The notes below the pieces were generated by a model, which saw nothing but the letters and a program-made list of their open reading frames with translations, did not search any database and was not told where the DNA came from. The translations under genes were made by a program, and so were the position numbers. This document shows positions 1-9,966 of a DNA stretch of 64,000 nucleotides, piece by piece. Positions within the stretch are counted from its first letter, which is position 1. Each line of letters opens with the position of its first letter. The stretch comes from Peptoniphilaceae bacterium AMB_02 (lineage in GTDB: Bacteria; Bacillota; Clostridia; Tissierellales; Peptoniphilaceae), in the NCBI GenBank assembly GCA_036321625.1, contig CP143259.1, positions 62,001 to 126,000 of the forward strand, given 5' to 3'.

Positions 1-2
1 TT

Positions 3-287
3 TTGGAAAAAATTGGTAGAGATAGGATATTTAATGATGAACTATTCGTGGAGAACTTTGGATTTAAAGATATACTTACCATGGATGTATTGCTAAATAT
101 ACTCAAAAGCAAATCAGGGATTTTCAAGGGAGCAAAGGGTAAAAAGTACCTTTACTTCAATCACTGTACTACAGAGAATGATGTTTTGAAAGCCAAGATG
201 ATAATAGATGAGCTTTCAAAACTGGACCTGGATATAGAATATGTCTATGGTTCTACTTTAAAAGGCTACAATCTATACAAAAAGTAA
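3..287 (+). CDS. C-terminal part of an unrecognised protein (5' truncated by window)
   Basis: An open frame runs in from the left edge and stops at 287. The first in-frame TTG at base 3 has no visible ribosome site, so this is most likely the end of a longer gene. The 94 visible residues are soluble and mixed alpha/beta in character (ending in GSTLKGYNLYKK), with no family I recognise. A strong bidirectional terminator follows directly, so this is the last gene of its transcript. Function unknown. Confidence 0.55.
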   Translation: MEKIGRDRIFNDELFVENFGFKDILTMDVLLNILKSKSGIFKGAKGKKYLYFNHCTTENDVLKAKMIIDELSKLDLDIEYVYGSTLKGYNLYKK

Positions 288-295
288 AATTTAAG

Positions 296-332
296 AAAGA
301 CTCGATCCATTATTTTAAGATCGAGTCTTTTG
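296..332. terminator. bidirectional intrinsic terminator
   Basis: Perfect stem AAAGACTCGATC / GATCGAGTCTTT with an 11-base loop. An A-run precedes it and a T-run follows, so it can end both the left rightward gene and the leftward exonuclease gene. Confidence 0.85.
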
Positions 333-334
333 TA

Positions 335-1087
335 TTACTTCAGTATTATTCCTACCGGGCAGTGGTCACTTCCCATAATTTCAGGGTAAATAAAGGCATC
401 TTCGAGTTTATCCGTAAATCTGTCAGAGACTACAAAGTAGTCGATTCTCCAGCCCACATTTCTTTCACGAGATTTTGCAAAATAGGACCACCAAGAATAC
501 GCATCGGTTTTGTCGGGATAGAAAAACCTGAATGTATCAGTAAAACCTGCTTCTAACAAATCTGTCATCTTTCCGCGTTCCTCATCAGTAAAGCCTGCAC
601 TTTTTCTGTTGGTAGACGGGTTTTTAAGGTCGATTTCCTTATGAGCAACATTTAAGTCTCCACATAGTATAACCGGCTTTACCTTATCCAGTTCTTTTAG
701 ATAGTTTCTAAAATCTACCTCCCATTCCATTCTATACTCGAGTCTTTCCAGTTTACGTTGAGAGTTTGGAGTATAGACATTTACAAGGTAGTAATCCTCA
801 AACTCCAAGGTGATAACTCGTCCCTCATTATCATGATGTTCAATATCCAGACCGTAGCTAACCGACTTCGGTGTGATTTTTGTGAAAATTGCAGTTCCTG
901 AATAACCGGGTCTAACAGCATAATTATAGTATTCCTCGTATTCAGGCAGATCTATAACGGCTTGTCCTTCTTGCATCTTAATCTCCTGTAGACAGATTAT
1001 GTCAGGATTCATAAGCTCCATCGAATCGAAGAAACCTTTTTTTATTACAGCTCTTAAGCCGTTTACATTCCAAGAAATAAGTTTCAT
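335..1087 (-). CDS. xth: exodeoxyribonuclease III (AP endonuclease)
   Basis: A 250-aa member of the exonuclease III/AP endonuclease family, which cleaves DNA 5' of abasic sites and removes 3' blocks during base-excision repair. Visible signatures are the N-terminal [12 protein letters not shown], the metal-binding Glu35 in LQEIK, the GDLNVAH motif near 142-148, and the C-terminal GSDHCPV (239-245) with the catalytic Asp-His. Length is normal for ExoA/Xth. The ATG has an AGGAGGT-type site just upstream on the minus strand. It is transcribed alone, away from the next gene, and ends on the shared terminator. Confidence 0.95.
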   Translation of the reverse strand: MKLISWNVNGLRAVIKKGFFDSMELMNPDIICLQEIKMQEGQAVIDLPEYEEYYNYAVRPGYSGTAIFTKITPKSVSYGLDIEHHDNEGRVITLEFEDYYLVNVYTPNSQRKLERLEYRMEWEVDFRNYLKELDKVKPVILCGDLNVAHKEIDLKNPSTNRKSAGFTDEERGKMTDLLEAGFTDTFRFFYPDKTDAYSWWSYFAKSRERNVGWRIDYFVVSDRFTDKLEDAFIYPEIMGSDHCPVGIILK

Positions 1088-1395
1088 AATACCTCCTAAA
1101 TTCTAAAAAAACAAATGATTAACTCGTAAAATAGTATATCATATATTTTGAATTTATGAATTAGGATTTAGATTATGATTTCTAATGAAACTACACAAAA
1201 CATTATAATTATCAATAAAACTTTATACCGAAGGTTTTATGATGTATAATAAAGAGTGGATTTGTATGAACAAAAGTATGGATTTAGATTAATTCAAGTG
1301 TGGAAAATTTTATCTCGGAAATTAGTGGTTTTAATATAAGAATATTTTATTGTATGAATTCAAATAGATAATAAAGACAGAATGGAGTGAAAACA
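1088..1395. other. intergenic region with divergent promoters
   Basis: About 300 bases of AT-rich DNA between the divergent exonuclease and protease genes. A TATAAT at 1245-1250 with a weak TTTATA 17 bases upstream (1222-1227) could be a rightward promoter. I see no RNA gene, repeat or small ORF with a ribosome site. Confidence 0.4.
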
Positions 1396-4308
1396 ATGGA
1401 AATTGGACATGTCATTAGTGGATTTAAACTGGTTGATAAAAAGAGACTCGATGAGGCAAATTCAAATGCATTATTATTCGAACATGTAGTTACAGGTGCA
1501 AGACTTTTAAAACTTGAGAACGATGATGATAATAAGGTATTTGGGATAGGCTTCAGAACACCTCCAAACGACTCTACAGGTGTTGCACATATAGTTGAAC
1601 ACTGCGTATTATCAGGTTCCAGAAAATATAAGACTAAAGAACCTTTTATGGATATGTATAAGACAAGCCTGCAAACTTTTATAAATGCAATGACTTTTCC
1701 CGATAAGACGATCTATCCTGTAGCCAGCAGAAATGCTGCAGACTTTAGAAACCTTATGGATGTATACTTGGATGCGGTATTCTATCCCATAATAGGTGAG
1801 AAAAAAGAGATATTTATGCAGGAGGGTTGGCATTATGAGCTCCTTGGAAAAGAAGAGCCAATAACTTATAAAGGCGTAGTTTATAACGAGATGAGAGGAG
1901 CAATGTCAACAGCTGAAGATCAGGTGCAGGAGTTTTCAAATCAAGCGCTTTATCCTGACAGCATTTACAGATTCAACTCAGGGGGAGAGCCTTATGATAT
2001 CCCAAAACTCAGCTATGAAGATTTTGTAGATTTTCATAAAAAATACTACCATCCTTCCAATTCATATATCTATCTATATGGAAACGGAGATACTATATCT
2101 GAGCTTGAATATATTGAGACTGAATACCTTTCTGCCTTCGATAGATTAGAAATCGATTCATCAATTTCTGCTCAGCCTAGATTTGATGAAAAAAGATATT
2201 GCAGTTTTGAGTATTCAACTACGGATGAGGTTGAAAATACTGAAAGTGACTATTTAATCTATGGTGTTTTAACAGGTGACACTCTTGATGGCGAAACGAG
2301 AATGATGACTGAGATTTTGAAGGAAGCTCTTATAGACTCGGATGCAGCGCCAATAAAGAGAGCACTTATCGATGCCGGCATAGGCGAAGATGTCTTTTCG
2401 ATGGGATATTCCGCAAAGGAGATACCTTTTGTAATAGCCGCTAAAAATACTTCAAAGGATAAAATTGTAGAATTTGAAAATATTATCGAAGAGAGCCTTA
2501 AAACACTGGTCGAAGAGGGAATTGATAAAAAACTACTGACCTCTACTCTTAACAGATTTGAATACAATCTTAGAGAAGCTTCCGGATATCATACCAGGGG
2601 TATTGTCTATTTCATAGAAGCTTTTAATAGCTGGTTATATGGACAGACTCCGCTTAATGCATTGAGCTTTAATGCTATGCTTGAAAAACTGAGAAGCGGT
2701 ATAGAAACAGGTGCCTATGAAGACTTTGTCAAAAACAGGATACTAAGCAATAATCACAAGACAATAGTTGATGTAGTGCCGAATAAGGGTTTAAATGAAC
2801 TGAAAGATGCAGAAGTCGTAAAGGAACTTGAAGAGTATAAAAAATCACTGTCAGAAGCAGAAATTGAAAGTTTAATAACTGAAAATGATAATCTTATAGA
2901 GATGCAATTAGCAGAGGATAGTGAAGAGGCAAAGGCGACAATCCCTAAGCTTTCGCTATCTGAAATCAATGAAAATTTGGAGAGGGTACCAAGGGAAATA
3001 CTCGAGTTAAACGGTGCAAAAGTCCTCTACAATGAACTCTTTACAGCAGGAATCAACTATGCGAGCTTTTTGTTCGACATTGGTCACATAACTCCCGAGG
3101 ATATCCCTTATGTGGCATTATTGTCGGAAATGTTGGGATCCATGGATACGGAAAGAAGAGCTTATACTGATTTAGCGAGTGAAATTTACATCAGAACAGG
3201 TGGCATAAGGTTTGGTGTAAATATATTTAACGATAGAGTGAAAGATGGAGTTTTCTATCCTAAGTTCATGGTAAGTACTAAAATACTGGGTGAGGATTTT
3301 TCAAAAGCAGTGGAACTTATTGAGGAAATCTCACTGGAGACAAAATTAAGAGATGAAAAGAGATTTAAAGAGATAGTTAGGGAAATAAAATCTCAAATCG
3401 ATATGTCCATATACAATAGTGGGCAAGCAGTTACGATGGCAAGACTTAAGTCCTACTTTGATTCCTCTGCGGCGTACAGTGAAAAAGTATCGGGAATTGA
3501 TTTCTATTTCTTTATACAGGATATTGAAAAGAATATGGCTGAGGATGCAAATGTATATATCGATAAAATAGTCGAAGTATACAAGAAAGTGTTCAATCCA
3601 AACGGACTTGTCATGAACATCATTGGAGACAGGAAAGCAGTTGACGGTTTCCTTAAGTCAGCCGAGAGTTTTGTTAAAAAACTGGATAAAACAGCATATG
3701 AACCGGCAAATCTAAATATAGTTGCAGATCCAAAGAATGAAGGAATAAAATCTTCTGCAAATGTTCAATATGTTTCAAAAGGTTCACCATTAAAAGCAAT
3801 CGGATACGAGTATAACGGCAAAATGAGTGTACTATCCTCTTTCTTAAGCAGAGGTTATCTACACAATACCATTAGAGCAATGGGCGGAGCTTATGGTGCT
3901 GGAATAACTATAAATAACAGATCGATAGCTACTTATTCATATCGTGATCCAAATCTGGTAGAGACGATTAAAGCATATGATGAAATGGCAGAATTCCTTG
4001 AAAACATGGAGCTTTCACAGGAAGATTTGACCGGAATCATCATAGGAACAATGAGTGCTTTCGATCCGCCGAGAACAGCAGTTCAAAAAGGAGCTCAAGA
4101 TTTAAGGATGTATTTAGAAAATCTCAAAATAGAAGAGGTTGAAAAATACATGAGTGAAGCATTATCAACTAAAGTAGAAGATATAAGAGAATACGCAAAG
4201 ATGATTAAATCCGCAATGGAAGAAAATTATCTATGCGTGCTGGGTGCAAGTGACACCATCAGCAAAAATGAAGAGTTATTTGATAAAACAATTAACTTAA
4301 AGAAATGA
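1396..4308 (+). CDS. M16C-family zinc metalloprotease (presequence-protease/insulinase-like)
   Basis: A 970-aa protein of the pitrilysin/insulinase superfamily, M16C (PreP/Cym1/HypA type), which forms a closed chamber that degrades peptides. The inverted zinc motif HIVEH lies at residues 65-69, and the downstream ligand Glu is about residue 165 in VVYNEMRGAM, about 96 residues on as expected for M16C. The length fits four fused M16 domains. An upstream GTG at 1387 is possible, but GGAG at 1384-1387 sits 8 bases from the ATG at 1396, which I therefore choose. No signal peptide, so cytoplasmic. The helicase gene follows 14 bases after the stop, so the two are probably co-transcribed. Confidence 0.92.
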   Translation: MEIGHVISGFKLVDKKRLDEANSNALLFEHVVTGARLLKLENDDDNKVFGIGFRTPPNDSTGVAHIVEHCVLSGSRKYKTKEPFMDMYKTSLQTFINAMTFPDKTIYPVASRNAADFRNLMDVYLDAVFYPIIGEKKEIFMQEGWHYELLGKEEPITYKGVVYNEMRGAMSTAEDQVQEFSNQALYPDSIYRFNSGGEPYDIPKLSYEDFVDFHKKYYHPSNSYIYLYGNGDTISELEYIETEYLSAFDRLEIDSSISAQPRFDEKRYCSFEYSTTDEVENTESDYLIYGVLTGDTLDGETRMMTEILKEALIDSDAAPIKRALIDAGIGEDVFSMGYSAKEIPFVIAAKNTSKDKIVEFENIIEESLKTLVEEGIDKKLLTSTLNRFEYNLREASGYHTRGIVYFIEAFNSWLYGQTPLNALSFNAMLEKLRSGIETGAYEDFVKNRILSNNHKTIVDVVPNKGLNELKDAEVVKELEEYKKSLSEAEIESLITENDNLIEMQLAEDSEEAKATIPKLSLSEINENLERVPREILELNGAKVLYNELFTAGINYASFLFDIGHITPEDIPYVALLSEMLGSMDTERRAYTDLASEIYIRTGGIRFGVNIFNDRVKDGVFYPKFMVSTKILGEDFSKAVELIEEISLETKLRDEKRFKEIVREIKSQIDMSIYNSGQAVTMARLKSYFDSSAAYSEKVSGIDFYFFIQDIEKNMAEDANVYIDKIVEVYKKVFNPNGLVMNIIGDRKAVDGFLKSAESFVKKLDKTAYEPANLNIVADPKNEGIKSSANVQYVSKGSPLKAIGYEYNGKMSVLSSFLSRGYLHNTIRAMGGAYGAGITINNRSIATYSYRDPNLVETIKAYDEMAEFLENMELSQEDLTGIIIGTMSAFDPPRTAVQKGAQDLRMYLENLKIEEVEKYMSEALSTKVEDIREYAKMIKSAMEENYLCVLGASDTISKNEELFDKTINLKK

Positions 4309-4322
4309 GGAAATAAATTTTA

Positions 4323-5996
4323 ATGGAAATAAATAATTTTAAAGATTTTAATATCTCGGAAGAGATAATCAGAGCAGTAAATGATATGGGTTTTGAGGAG
4401 CCTTCATCAATACAATCAAGAGCAATTCCACTGGTGCTTGAAGGAGTGGACATGATAGGACAGGCTCAAACCGGAACCGGAAAAACCGCTGCATTCGGTA
4501 TACCTATACTTGAGAAAATCAATGTAAATGACAAGAGCGTTCAGGCGATGATACTATGCCCGACAAGAGAACTTTCTATACAGGTTGCAGAAGAGATATC
4601 AAGGCTCGCAAAATATATGAGAGGAGTAAAGGTACTTCCAATATACGGCGGACAGCCGATAGATAGACAGATTAGAGCTCTTAAACAAGGAGTTCAGATC
4701 GTCGTGGGTACTCCTGGTAGAGTTATAGACCATATAAACAGAAGAACTCTAAAGATCGGTAATGTAAAAATCTTTGTGCTCGATGAAGCCGACGAGATGT
4801 TTGATATGGGATTTAGGGAAGATATCGAGCTTGTAATAGGACATCTGCCTGAGGAAAGACAAATGACTTTCTTCTCTGCCACCATGGCAAAAGATATTAT
4901 GAATTTTGCCAAGACTTACCAGAAAGAACCGGAAGTTATAAAAGTAGTCAAGAAAGAATTAACAGTGCCAAAGGTGGATCAGTATTATTTCGATTTGGAA
5001 CCGCATATGAAAACCGAGATACTAACCAGGGTTTTGGATATATACAATCCAAACTTGACCATAGTATTTTGTAATACCAAGAGAAAAGTTGACGAGCTTA
5101 CTGCGAGTTTACAAGACAGAGGTTATTTTGCGGAAGCTCTTCATGGTGACTTAAAACAAAGTCAAAGAGATACCGTAATGAACAAGTTCAGAAAACTAAC
5201 AACAGATATCCTGGTTGCAACCGATGTGGCTGCCAGAGGAATCGACGTGGATGAGGTGGATATGGTCATTAACTATGATTTACCTCAAGATGATGAGTAC
5301 TATGTTCATAGAATCGGTAGAACTGCCAGAGCAGGCCGAGAGGGAACAGCATTCAGTTTTGTATCGGGTAAGGAGTTCTATAAGCTCAGAGATATTCAAA
5401 GATACACTAAAACCGAGATAGTAAGAAGACAGGTACCTACTCTTCGAGATATAAAAGCTACTCAAAACGAAAAGCTATTGAATATAATAACAGAAAATAT
5501 AGACAAGGACGAGTATAGAAAGTATGAATCTGTATTAAATGTACTTCTTGAGAAAAACTACAGTCCTATCGATATAGCAGCTGCCTCCATAGGACTCTAT
5601 GTTAAAGAAAAAGGTATAGGTCAGCATGAAGAGCTGGATTATATTGACAATGACAAGAAAAGAGCACCAAAGGATCAAAGGCAGAAGAGAGGAAAGACTA
5701 GGGATCCTAAGAAGCATACCGGAAGAATCTTCGTCAGCGCAGGTAAAAAAGATGGCGTAAGCGAGAGGAATATCCTTGGTAATATAATTCAATATTCAGA
5801 TATAAATAAAAATGAAGTTGGAAGAATTGATATTTATGACAATTTCAGTTTTGTAAGCGTAAAAGAAAATATAGCTGAACAGGTTGCCAGAGATATCAAT
5901 GGAACCAGACTTAAAGGCAGACAGATTACCGCAGAGATAGCAAAAACACGAAGAAAAAGCGGTAAAAGCATCAGACGTAATAAAAAAAATAAATAA
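4323..5996 (+). CDS. DEAD-box ATP-dependent RNA helicase (CshA/DeaD type)
   Basis: A 557-aa RNA helicase that unwinds short duplexes in ribosome assembly, RNA decay and cold adaptation. Visible motifs are a Q motif (SSIQSRAIP), Walker A AQTGTGKT at 48-55, PTREL, TPGR, the DEAD box (VLDEADEMFDMGF, near 150), SAT, ATDVAARGID and HRIGRTAR. The C-terminal part (about 470-545, GRIDIYDNFSFVSV) matches the DbpA-type RNA-binding domain, and the tail is Lys/Arg-rich. GAGG overlapping the stop of the protease gene serves as ribosome site, suggesting coupling. Confidence 0.95.
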   Translation: MEINNFKDFNISEEIIRAVNDMGFEEPSSIQSRAIPLVLEGVDMIGQAQTGTGKTAAFGIPILEKINVNDKSVQAMILCPTRELSIQVAEEISRLAKYMRGVKVLPIYGGQPIDRQIRALKQGVQIVVGTPGRVIDHINRRTLKIGNVKIFVLDEADEMFDMGFREDIELVIGHLPEERQMTFFSATMAKDIMNFAKTYQKEPEVIKVVKKELTVPKVDQYYFDLEPHMKTEILTRVLDIYNPNLTIVFCNTKRKVDELTASLQDRGYFAEALHGDLKQSQRDTVMNKFRKLTTDILVATDVAARGIDVDEVDMVINYDLPQDDEYYVHRIGRTARAGREGTAFSFVSGKEFYKLRDIQRYTKTEIVRRQVPTLRDIKATQNEKLLNIITENIDKDEYRKYESVLNVLLEKNYSPIDIAAASIGLYVKEKGIGQHEELDYIDNDKKRAPKDQRQKRGKTRDPKKHTGRIFVSAGKKDGVSERNILGNIIQYSDINKNEVGRIDIYDNFSFVSVKENIAEQVARDINGTRLKGRQITAEIAKTRRKSGKSIRRNKKNK

Positions 5997-6039
5997 GTAT
6001 AAAGTTTTATTAGTTGAGTTTAATACTTGGTATAATCTA

Positions 6040-6072
6040 TTGTATGGGGAGTATTTAGTACTCTCCATACAA
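6040..6072. other. strong stem-loop after the helicase gene
   Basis: A 14-bp stem with one G-U pair (left arm from TTGTATGG, right arm ending CCATACAA) and a 5-base loop. There is no T-run after it on the plus strand, so it is not a typical terminator. A TATAAT at 6031-6036 lies just before it, so it might be the 5' end of a transcript. Role unknown. Confidence 0.5.
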
Positions 6073-6149
6073 GATTAGACCATGCAGCTTGGGAAAACAT
6101 TTATCGTATGCATATTAGGTGATTATGAGATAGTTAAAGTGTAATCAAA

Positions 6150-6178
6150 TTGTAAGGTGAACTTTAACCGAATATGTT
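6150..6178 (+). promoter_or_regulatory. candidate promoter of the ABC operon
   Basis: TTGTAA (6150-6155), a 17-base spacer and TATGTT (6173-6178), each four of six consensus matches. It lies 41 bases before the ATPase start. Weak evidence. Confidence 0.35.
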
Positions 6179-6219
6179 ATAGTATAGTTAGAAAGCTGGA
6201 ATCTAAATGAGGTGATTCG

Positions 6220-6939
6220 ATGTCAGAAACTTTAATTAAATTAAGAGATCTTCACAAAGTGTATAAAATGGGCGATGAAAAGATACATGCGCTCAATGGG
6301 GTAAGTGTGGACATTAAAAAAGGAGAGATTATATGTCTACTTGGAACATCAGGTTCCGGAAAATCCACCCTTCTAAATGCAATGGCAGGTCTTGAAAAAC
6401 CAACCAAGGGAGAGATAAATATTGGAGGTATACATATTGAAAAACTAAATGAAAGTCAGATTACTTCCTTTAGAAGACTCAACATTGGTTTTGTTTTTCA
6501 ATCTTATAATCTGATTCCAACTTTATCGGCACTTGAAAATGTCAGCATTGGATTGGTCTTTAAAGGCGTTTCGAAGTCCGAAAGAGACAAAAAGGCAATA
6601 AAAATACTCAAAGCAGTCGGACTTGGTGACAGGATGAGACATAAACCCACTGAATTATCAGGAGGACAACAGCAGAGAGTAAGTATCGCAAGGGCATTTG
6701 TAGATAATCCGAAGATAATATTTGCAGACGAACCGACGGGAAACCTGGATACCAGGACTACCATCGAGATTCTTCAACTTATCACGGGGATGGCAAGAAA
6801 AAACGGACAAACACTTATCATAGTTTCGCATGATGAGGAAGTCACAGCTTTTGCCGATAGGACTTATCATATGCAGGATGGTAAAATCAAAGAAATCCAA
6901 ATAAGTAACAGGGAGGAAGAGAATGAAGAAACTATTTAG
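6220..6939 (+). CDS. LolD/MacB-type ABC transporter ATPase
   Basis: A 239-aa ATPase of the LolD/FtsE/MacB subfamily that powers a MacB-fold permease by mechanotransmission rather than classical substrate import. It has Walker A GTSGSGKS (42-49), Q-loop FQSYNLIPTLSA, signature LSGGQQQR, Walker B FADEPTGNLD and switch His in SHDEEV. GAGGTGAT precedes the ATG by about 5 bases. It overlaps the next gene by 17 bases, and that gene overlaps the permease, so all three are translated together. Together with 6923-8602 and 8592-9965 it should form one membrane complex. The substrate is not evident from sequence. Confidence 0.93.
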   Translation: MSETLIKLRDLHKVYKMGDEKIHALNGVSVDIKKGEIICLLGTSGSGKSTLLNAMAGLEKPTKGEINIGGIHIEKLNESQITSFRRLNIGFVFQSYNLIPTLSALENVSIGLVFKGVSKSERDKKAIKILKAVGLGDRMRHKPTELSGGQQQRVSIARAFVDNPKIIFADEPTGNLDTRTTIEILQLITGMARKNGQTLIIVSHDEEVTAFADRTYHMQDGKIKEIQISNREEENEETI

Positions 6940-8602
6940 CTTTGCGTTGGCATTCGTACTTATATTTACCCAAATACCGGCCGGCGCAGATGACTGTCAA
7001 CCAAAGATTTTCAAAAATACTATTTTGAGTATTGATCAGGCGGTTACTGAACCTGTAATTACTACAAATGGAGAGAATTTTGTACTTAAACTAAAGCTTA
7101 CCAATATTTCGGGATATGATTTAGAAAAAGCAACCATAGACCTTAGGGAAGTCGGACCGGAAGAAGGAAAACCGAATAGATACTTTAAATTATCTGAGGA
7201 AGTTGAAAACAATACTGCTTTAAGAGCATTTGAGATTGCAAAAGGTGCGTCTGTAGAGTTTACATATGTGCTTCTTGCTAAATGCAATTTGGGCTGCAGT
7301 AAATATCCACTGACTCTTAGTTTTAAAGTTGGAGAATCAGAATTTGTCGATAGGATTAATGTAGATGTCTATAGAGACAATACAGTCCAATTACCGTCAA
7401 ATGGAGATGGTCCTGAAGATCAAAAGGACATATTTGAAACTGAATTACCAACCATACCATCTGATGCAGATCCAAACAAACCTATCGGGACACAACCTGA
7501 TCCATCTCCTGCACCTGATCCAACGCCAACACCTGATCCAACACCGACACCCGATCCAACACCTGATCCGGTACCAACACCTGATCCGGCACCAACACCA
7601 CCAAACGATTTACCAAGTATACCTTCAGGCGGAGGAATAGGATTAAGTGGTGATTTTGGTGGCAGCGGCGGAAGCGGCTCGGACAAAGTAAAAAACAAAC
7701 CTAAATTAATCATAGATAAATACGGATTTGAACCTAGCAAACCATTAGCAGGTGAAGAGTTTACGATGAATTTAAGTTTTTATAATACCAATGCTGATAA
7801 AAGCGTTAGAAATATAAAAATCTTCTTAACTTCACAGGATACTGCTGAGTCTGCCAATCCAATGGAAAACAGATCACCATCAAGTTCTGTGTTTACACCT
7901 GTGGACAGTTCCAATACATTCTTTATCTCATATATAGAACCGGGTGGAACCGTACAAAAGAGCATTAATCTTTCTACATCGCCTACTTTGGCGGCGAAAA
8001 ACTATTCAGTAATAGCTAATTTTGAATACGAAGACAAAGACGGAAATGAATACACTGCTCAGGAATTGATTGGAGTACCGATTGTTCAAGAAACCAAGCT
8101 TCAAACAAGTGAAATTACTCTACCACCGGAAGCGTTCTTAGGAATGTCTCTTGACGGAGGAATAGAATTTTATAATACAGGAAAAGATACATTAAACAAT
8201 TTAATGGTAAAACTTGAAGGAGATTTCCAAACAGATACGAAGCCATACTATGTTGGTAATTTCCAAAGTGGTACCTCGGATTCTTTCCAATTTGACCTTG
8301 TACCGAACAAGCCCGGTGAAACAAGAGGAAAGGTTATTTTCACATATGAAGACTCCACAGGAAAAGAACAGACCTTTGAGAAAGAATTTGATTTCGGTGT
8401 ATCTGAAGAACCTCAAATGAGTCCGGAAGAAATGGAAGCCAATATGCAAATGGAAGGTGCTATGGAACAGCCGAAAAAGGGACTTCTAACACCTTTAAAC
8501 ATTGGTATTGGTGCAGCTGCACTAGCAGGTATCGGAGCATTTGTATATAAAAAGAGAAAAAACAAAAAAGAGCAAGAGGATTTGACTATCGATGAAGATT
8601 AG
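6923..8602 (+). CDS. membrane-anchored extracytoplasmic protein, CARDB/COG1361-like, proline-rich
   Basis: 559 aa. A signal peptide (1-22, cut near AGA-DD) is followed by a beta-rich domain (about 30-155) with three Cys (DDC and CNLGC). A Pro/Thr/Asp linker of PDPTPT-type repeats (about 193-232) and a Gly/Ser stretch come next. Then come two beta-sandwich repeats resembling CARDB/COG1361 S-layer domains (about 262-390 and 395-500). One transmembrane helix near 525-545 precedes a short Lys-rich cytoplasmic tail. It sits between ATPase and permease with overlaps on both sides, the place where MacA/YknX-like adaptors lie, yet no HlyD adaptor domain is visible. It probably presents substrate to, or is driven by, the permease at the cell surface (inference). 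Confidence 0.8.
   Translation: MKKLFSFALAFVLIFTQIPAGADDCQPKIFKNTILSIDQAVTEPVITTNGENFVLKLKLTNISGYDLEKATIDLREVGPEEGKPNRYFKLSEEVENNTALRAFEIAKGASVEFTYVLLAKCNLGCSKYPLTLSFKVGESEFVDRINVDVYRDNTVQLPSNGDGPEDQKDIFETELPTIPSDADPNKPIGTQPDPSPAPDPTPTPDPTPTPDPTPDPVPTPDPAPTPPNDLPSIPSGGGIGLSGDFGGSGGSGSDKVKNKPKLIIDKYGFEPSKPLAGEEFTMNLSFYNTNADKSVRNIKIFLTSQDTAESANPMENRSPSSSVFTPVDSSNTFFISYIEPGGTVQKSINLSTSPTLAAKNYSVIANFEYEDKDGNEYTAQELIGVPIVQETKLQTSEITLPPEAFLGMSLDGGIEFYNTGKDTLNNLMVKLEGDFQTDTKPYYVGNFQSGTSDSFQFDLVPNKPGETRGKVIFTYEDSTGKEQTFEKEFDFGVSEEPQMSPEEMEANMQMEGAMEQPKKGLLTPLNIGIGAAALAGIGAFVYKKRKNKKEQEDLTIDED
7502..7606 (+). repeat. in-gene tandem repeat encoding PDPTPT units
   Basis: Roughly 18-base units of the ccaacacctgatcc type repeat imperfectly five to six times and encode the Pro-Asp-Pro-Thr linker of the surface protein. 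Such repeats can change length by slippage and set the spacing of the flanking domains. Confidence 0.75.
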
Positions 8603-9965
8603 TGATCTCTTTTCATTAGGCTTTAGAAATCTGTGGAGGAGAAAACTAAGAACATTTCTAACTGTTATCGGTGTTGTTATAGGATGTGCATCAATAGTTG
8701 TAATGATGTCACTTGGGCTTGCACAAAGAAAACAGATAGACGATATGATAGAAAACACCCAAAGCTTAACCTTGATACAGGTAATGCCGACTCAGTATTT
8801 TGATCCGAGATCGGGAGGAAGAGCTCCCAGAGAGGGACTTATTACTGATCAAGTAGTAAAACAAATAAAGGAAATGCCACATGTAACTGCGGTAATAAAT
8901 CCTTCTAAAATTGATCAGAACATGGGTGGCGTACGTATCAATGTTGACAAATACTCGTATATGGATACCCTAAAGGGATTACCTGAAGCGGATTTGGAAC
9001 CGGCAGGTGTTAAAATAGAGAAAGGTCGTGTTTATAATCCCAACTCAAAGGATATAGAAATCCTGGTACCAACGGAACTCAGATATTCATTATATGATGA
9101 AAAATCAATGGGGCGAGAATATAAACCTGTAACAATTGAAGATCCGACCAAGAGTAAGTATAAAATCACAATTGGAAATATATACGAAGAAAACAATCCA
9201 CTAATCGCCATGCAAAGCGGAGGTGGAGCTAAAAAGAAAACATATAATTTGAAAGTAGTCGGCACCTATACTGCCGGAATGCCATGGTTTGGCGGAGCGT
9301 CAGGAATATATGCAGCTCCGGAAAAAATCAAACTTCTAAATGACGAAATGAACCAACTTTCATTGACACCGGAAAAATACAAAGAGTATAAAAAGAAAAA
9401 TGTTAGATACTATGAGAATATTTCGGTTCACGTAGATCATATGGATAATGTAAAAGGGGTTCAACAAGCCATAGAAGAATTAAAACTCCAAGCTCATAAT
9501 GACGGAGAGATGATGAACGAATGGAAAAACCAAGGTAATGTAGCACAAGCCATACTGGCAGGCATCGGCTCTATATCCTTGATAGTTGCAGCGATCGGTA
9601 TCACGAATACCATGGTCATGTCCATCTATGAAAGAACCAGAGAAATAGGTGTTATGAAAGTTATAGGAGCTTCCGTTAAAGATATTAGAAACCTCTTCCT
9701 GCTTGAAGCAGGCATGATAGGACTTTTCGGAGGTGTTACAGGAGTAGGCTTGGCATACTTCTTATCCAACCTTCTAAATACCATACTTGGAGCAAGAATC
9801 CAGGGAGGATTTATGGGAGGCGGGGAAGTCGTCATATCCTATATACCGATATGGTTGGCTGGAGCGTCACTTGTATTCTCCTTCTTAATAGGTGTAATTA
9901 CAGGATATTTCCCGGCACTTAGAGCGACCAGACTTTCAGCTATTGAAGCAATAAGGACTGAATAA
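8592..9965 (+). CDS. MacB/FtsX-like ABC transporter permease
   Basis: A 457-aa permease of the MacB family. The first membrane helix (about 20-42, TVIGVVIGCASIVVMMSL) follows the typical LGFRNLWRRKLRTFLT start. A large periplasmic-core-like extracytoplasmic domain spans about 45-310, and three C-terminal helices form the FtsX domain, with the conserved ERTREIGVMKVIGAS loop. It overlaps the preceding gene by 11 bases and works with the LolD-like ATPase. Family members export peptides, drugs or lipoproteins, or transmit mechanical force. The substrate is unknown here. The SGNH esterase gene begins one base after its stop. Confidence 0.92.
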   Translation: MKISDLFSLGFRNLWRRKLRTFLTVIGVVIGCASIVVMMSLGLAQRKQIDDMIENTQSLTLIQVMPTQYFDPRSGGRAPREGLITDQVVKQIKEMPHVTAVINPSKIDQNMGGVRINVDKYSYMDTLKGLPEADLEPAGVKIEKGRVYNPNSKDIEILVPTELRYSLYDEKSMGREYKPVTIEDPTKSKYKITIGNIYEENNPLIAMQSGGGAKKKTYNLKVVGTYTAGMPWFGGASGIYAAPEKIKLLNDEMNQLSLTPEKYKEYKKKNVRYYENISVHVDHMDNVKGVQQAIEELKLQAHNDGEMMNEWKNQGNVAQAILAGIGSISLIVAAIGITNTMVMSIYERTREIGVMKVIGASVKDIRNLFLLEAGMIGLFGGVTGVGLAYFLSNLLNTILGARIQGGFMGGGEVVISYIPIWLAGASLVFSFLIGVITGYFPALRATRLSAIEAIRTE

Positions 9966-9966
9966 T

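Noticed and set aside
7420-7740. Minus-strand ORF rich in Gly-Val-Gly repeats
   Set aside because: It is the reverse reading of the PDPTPT repeat of the real plus-strand gene and has no ribosome site.
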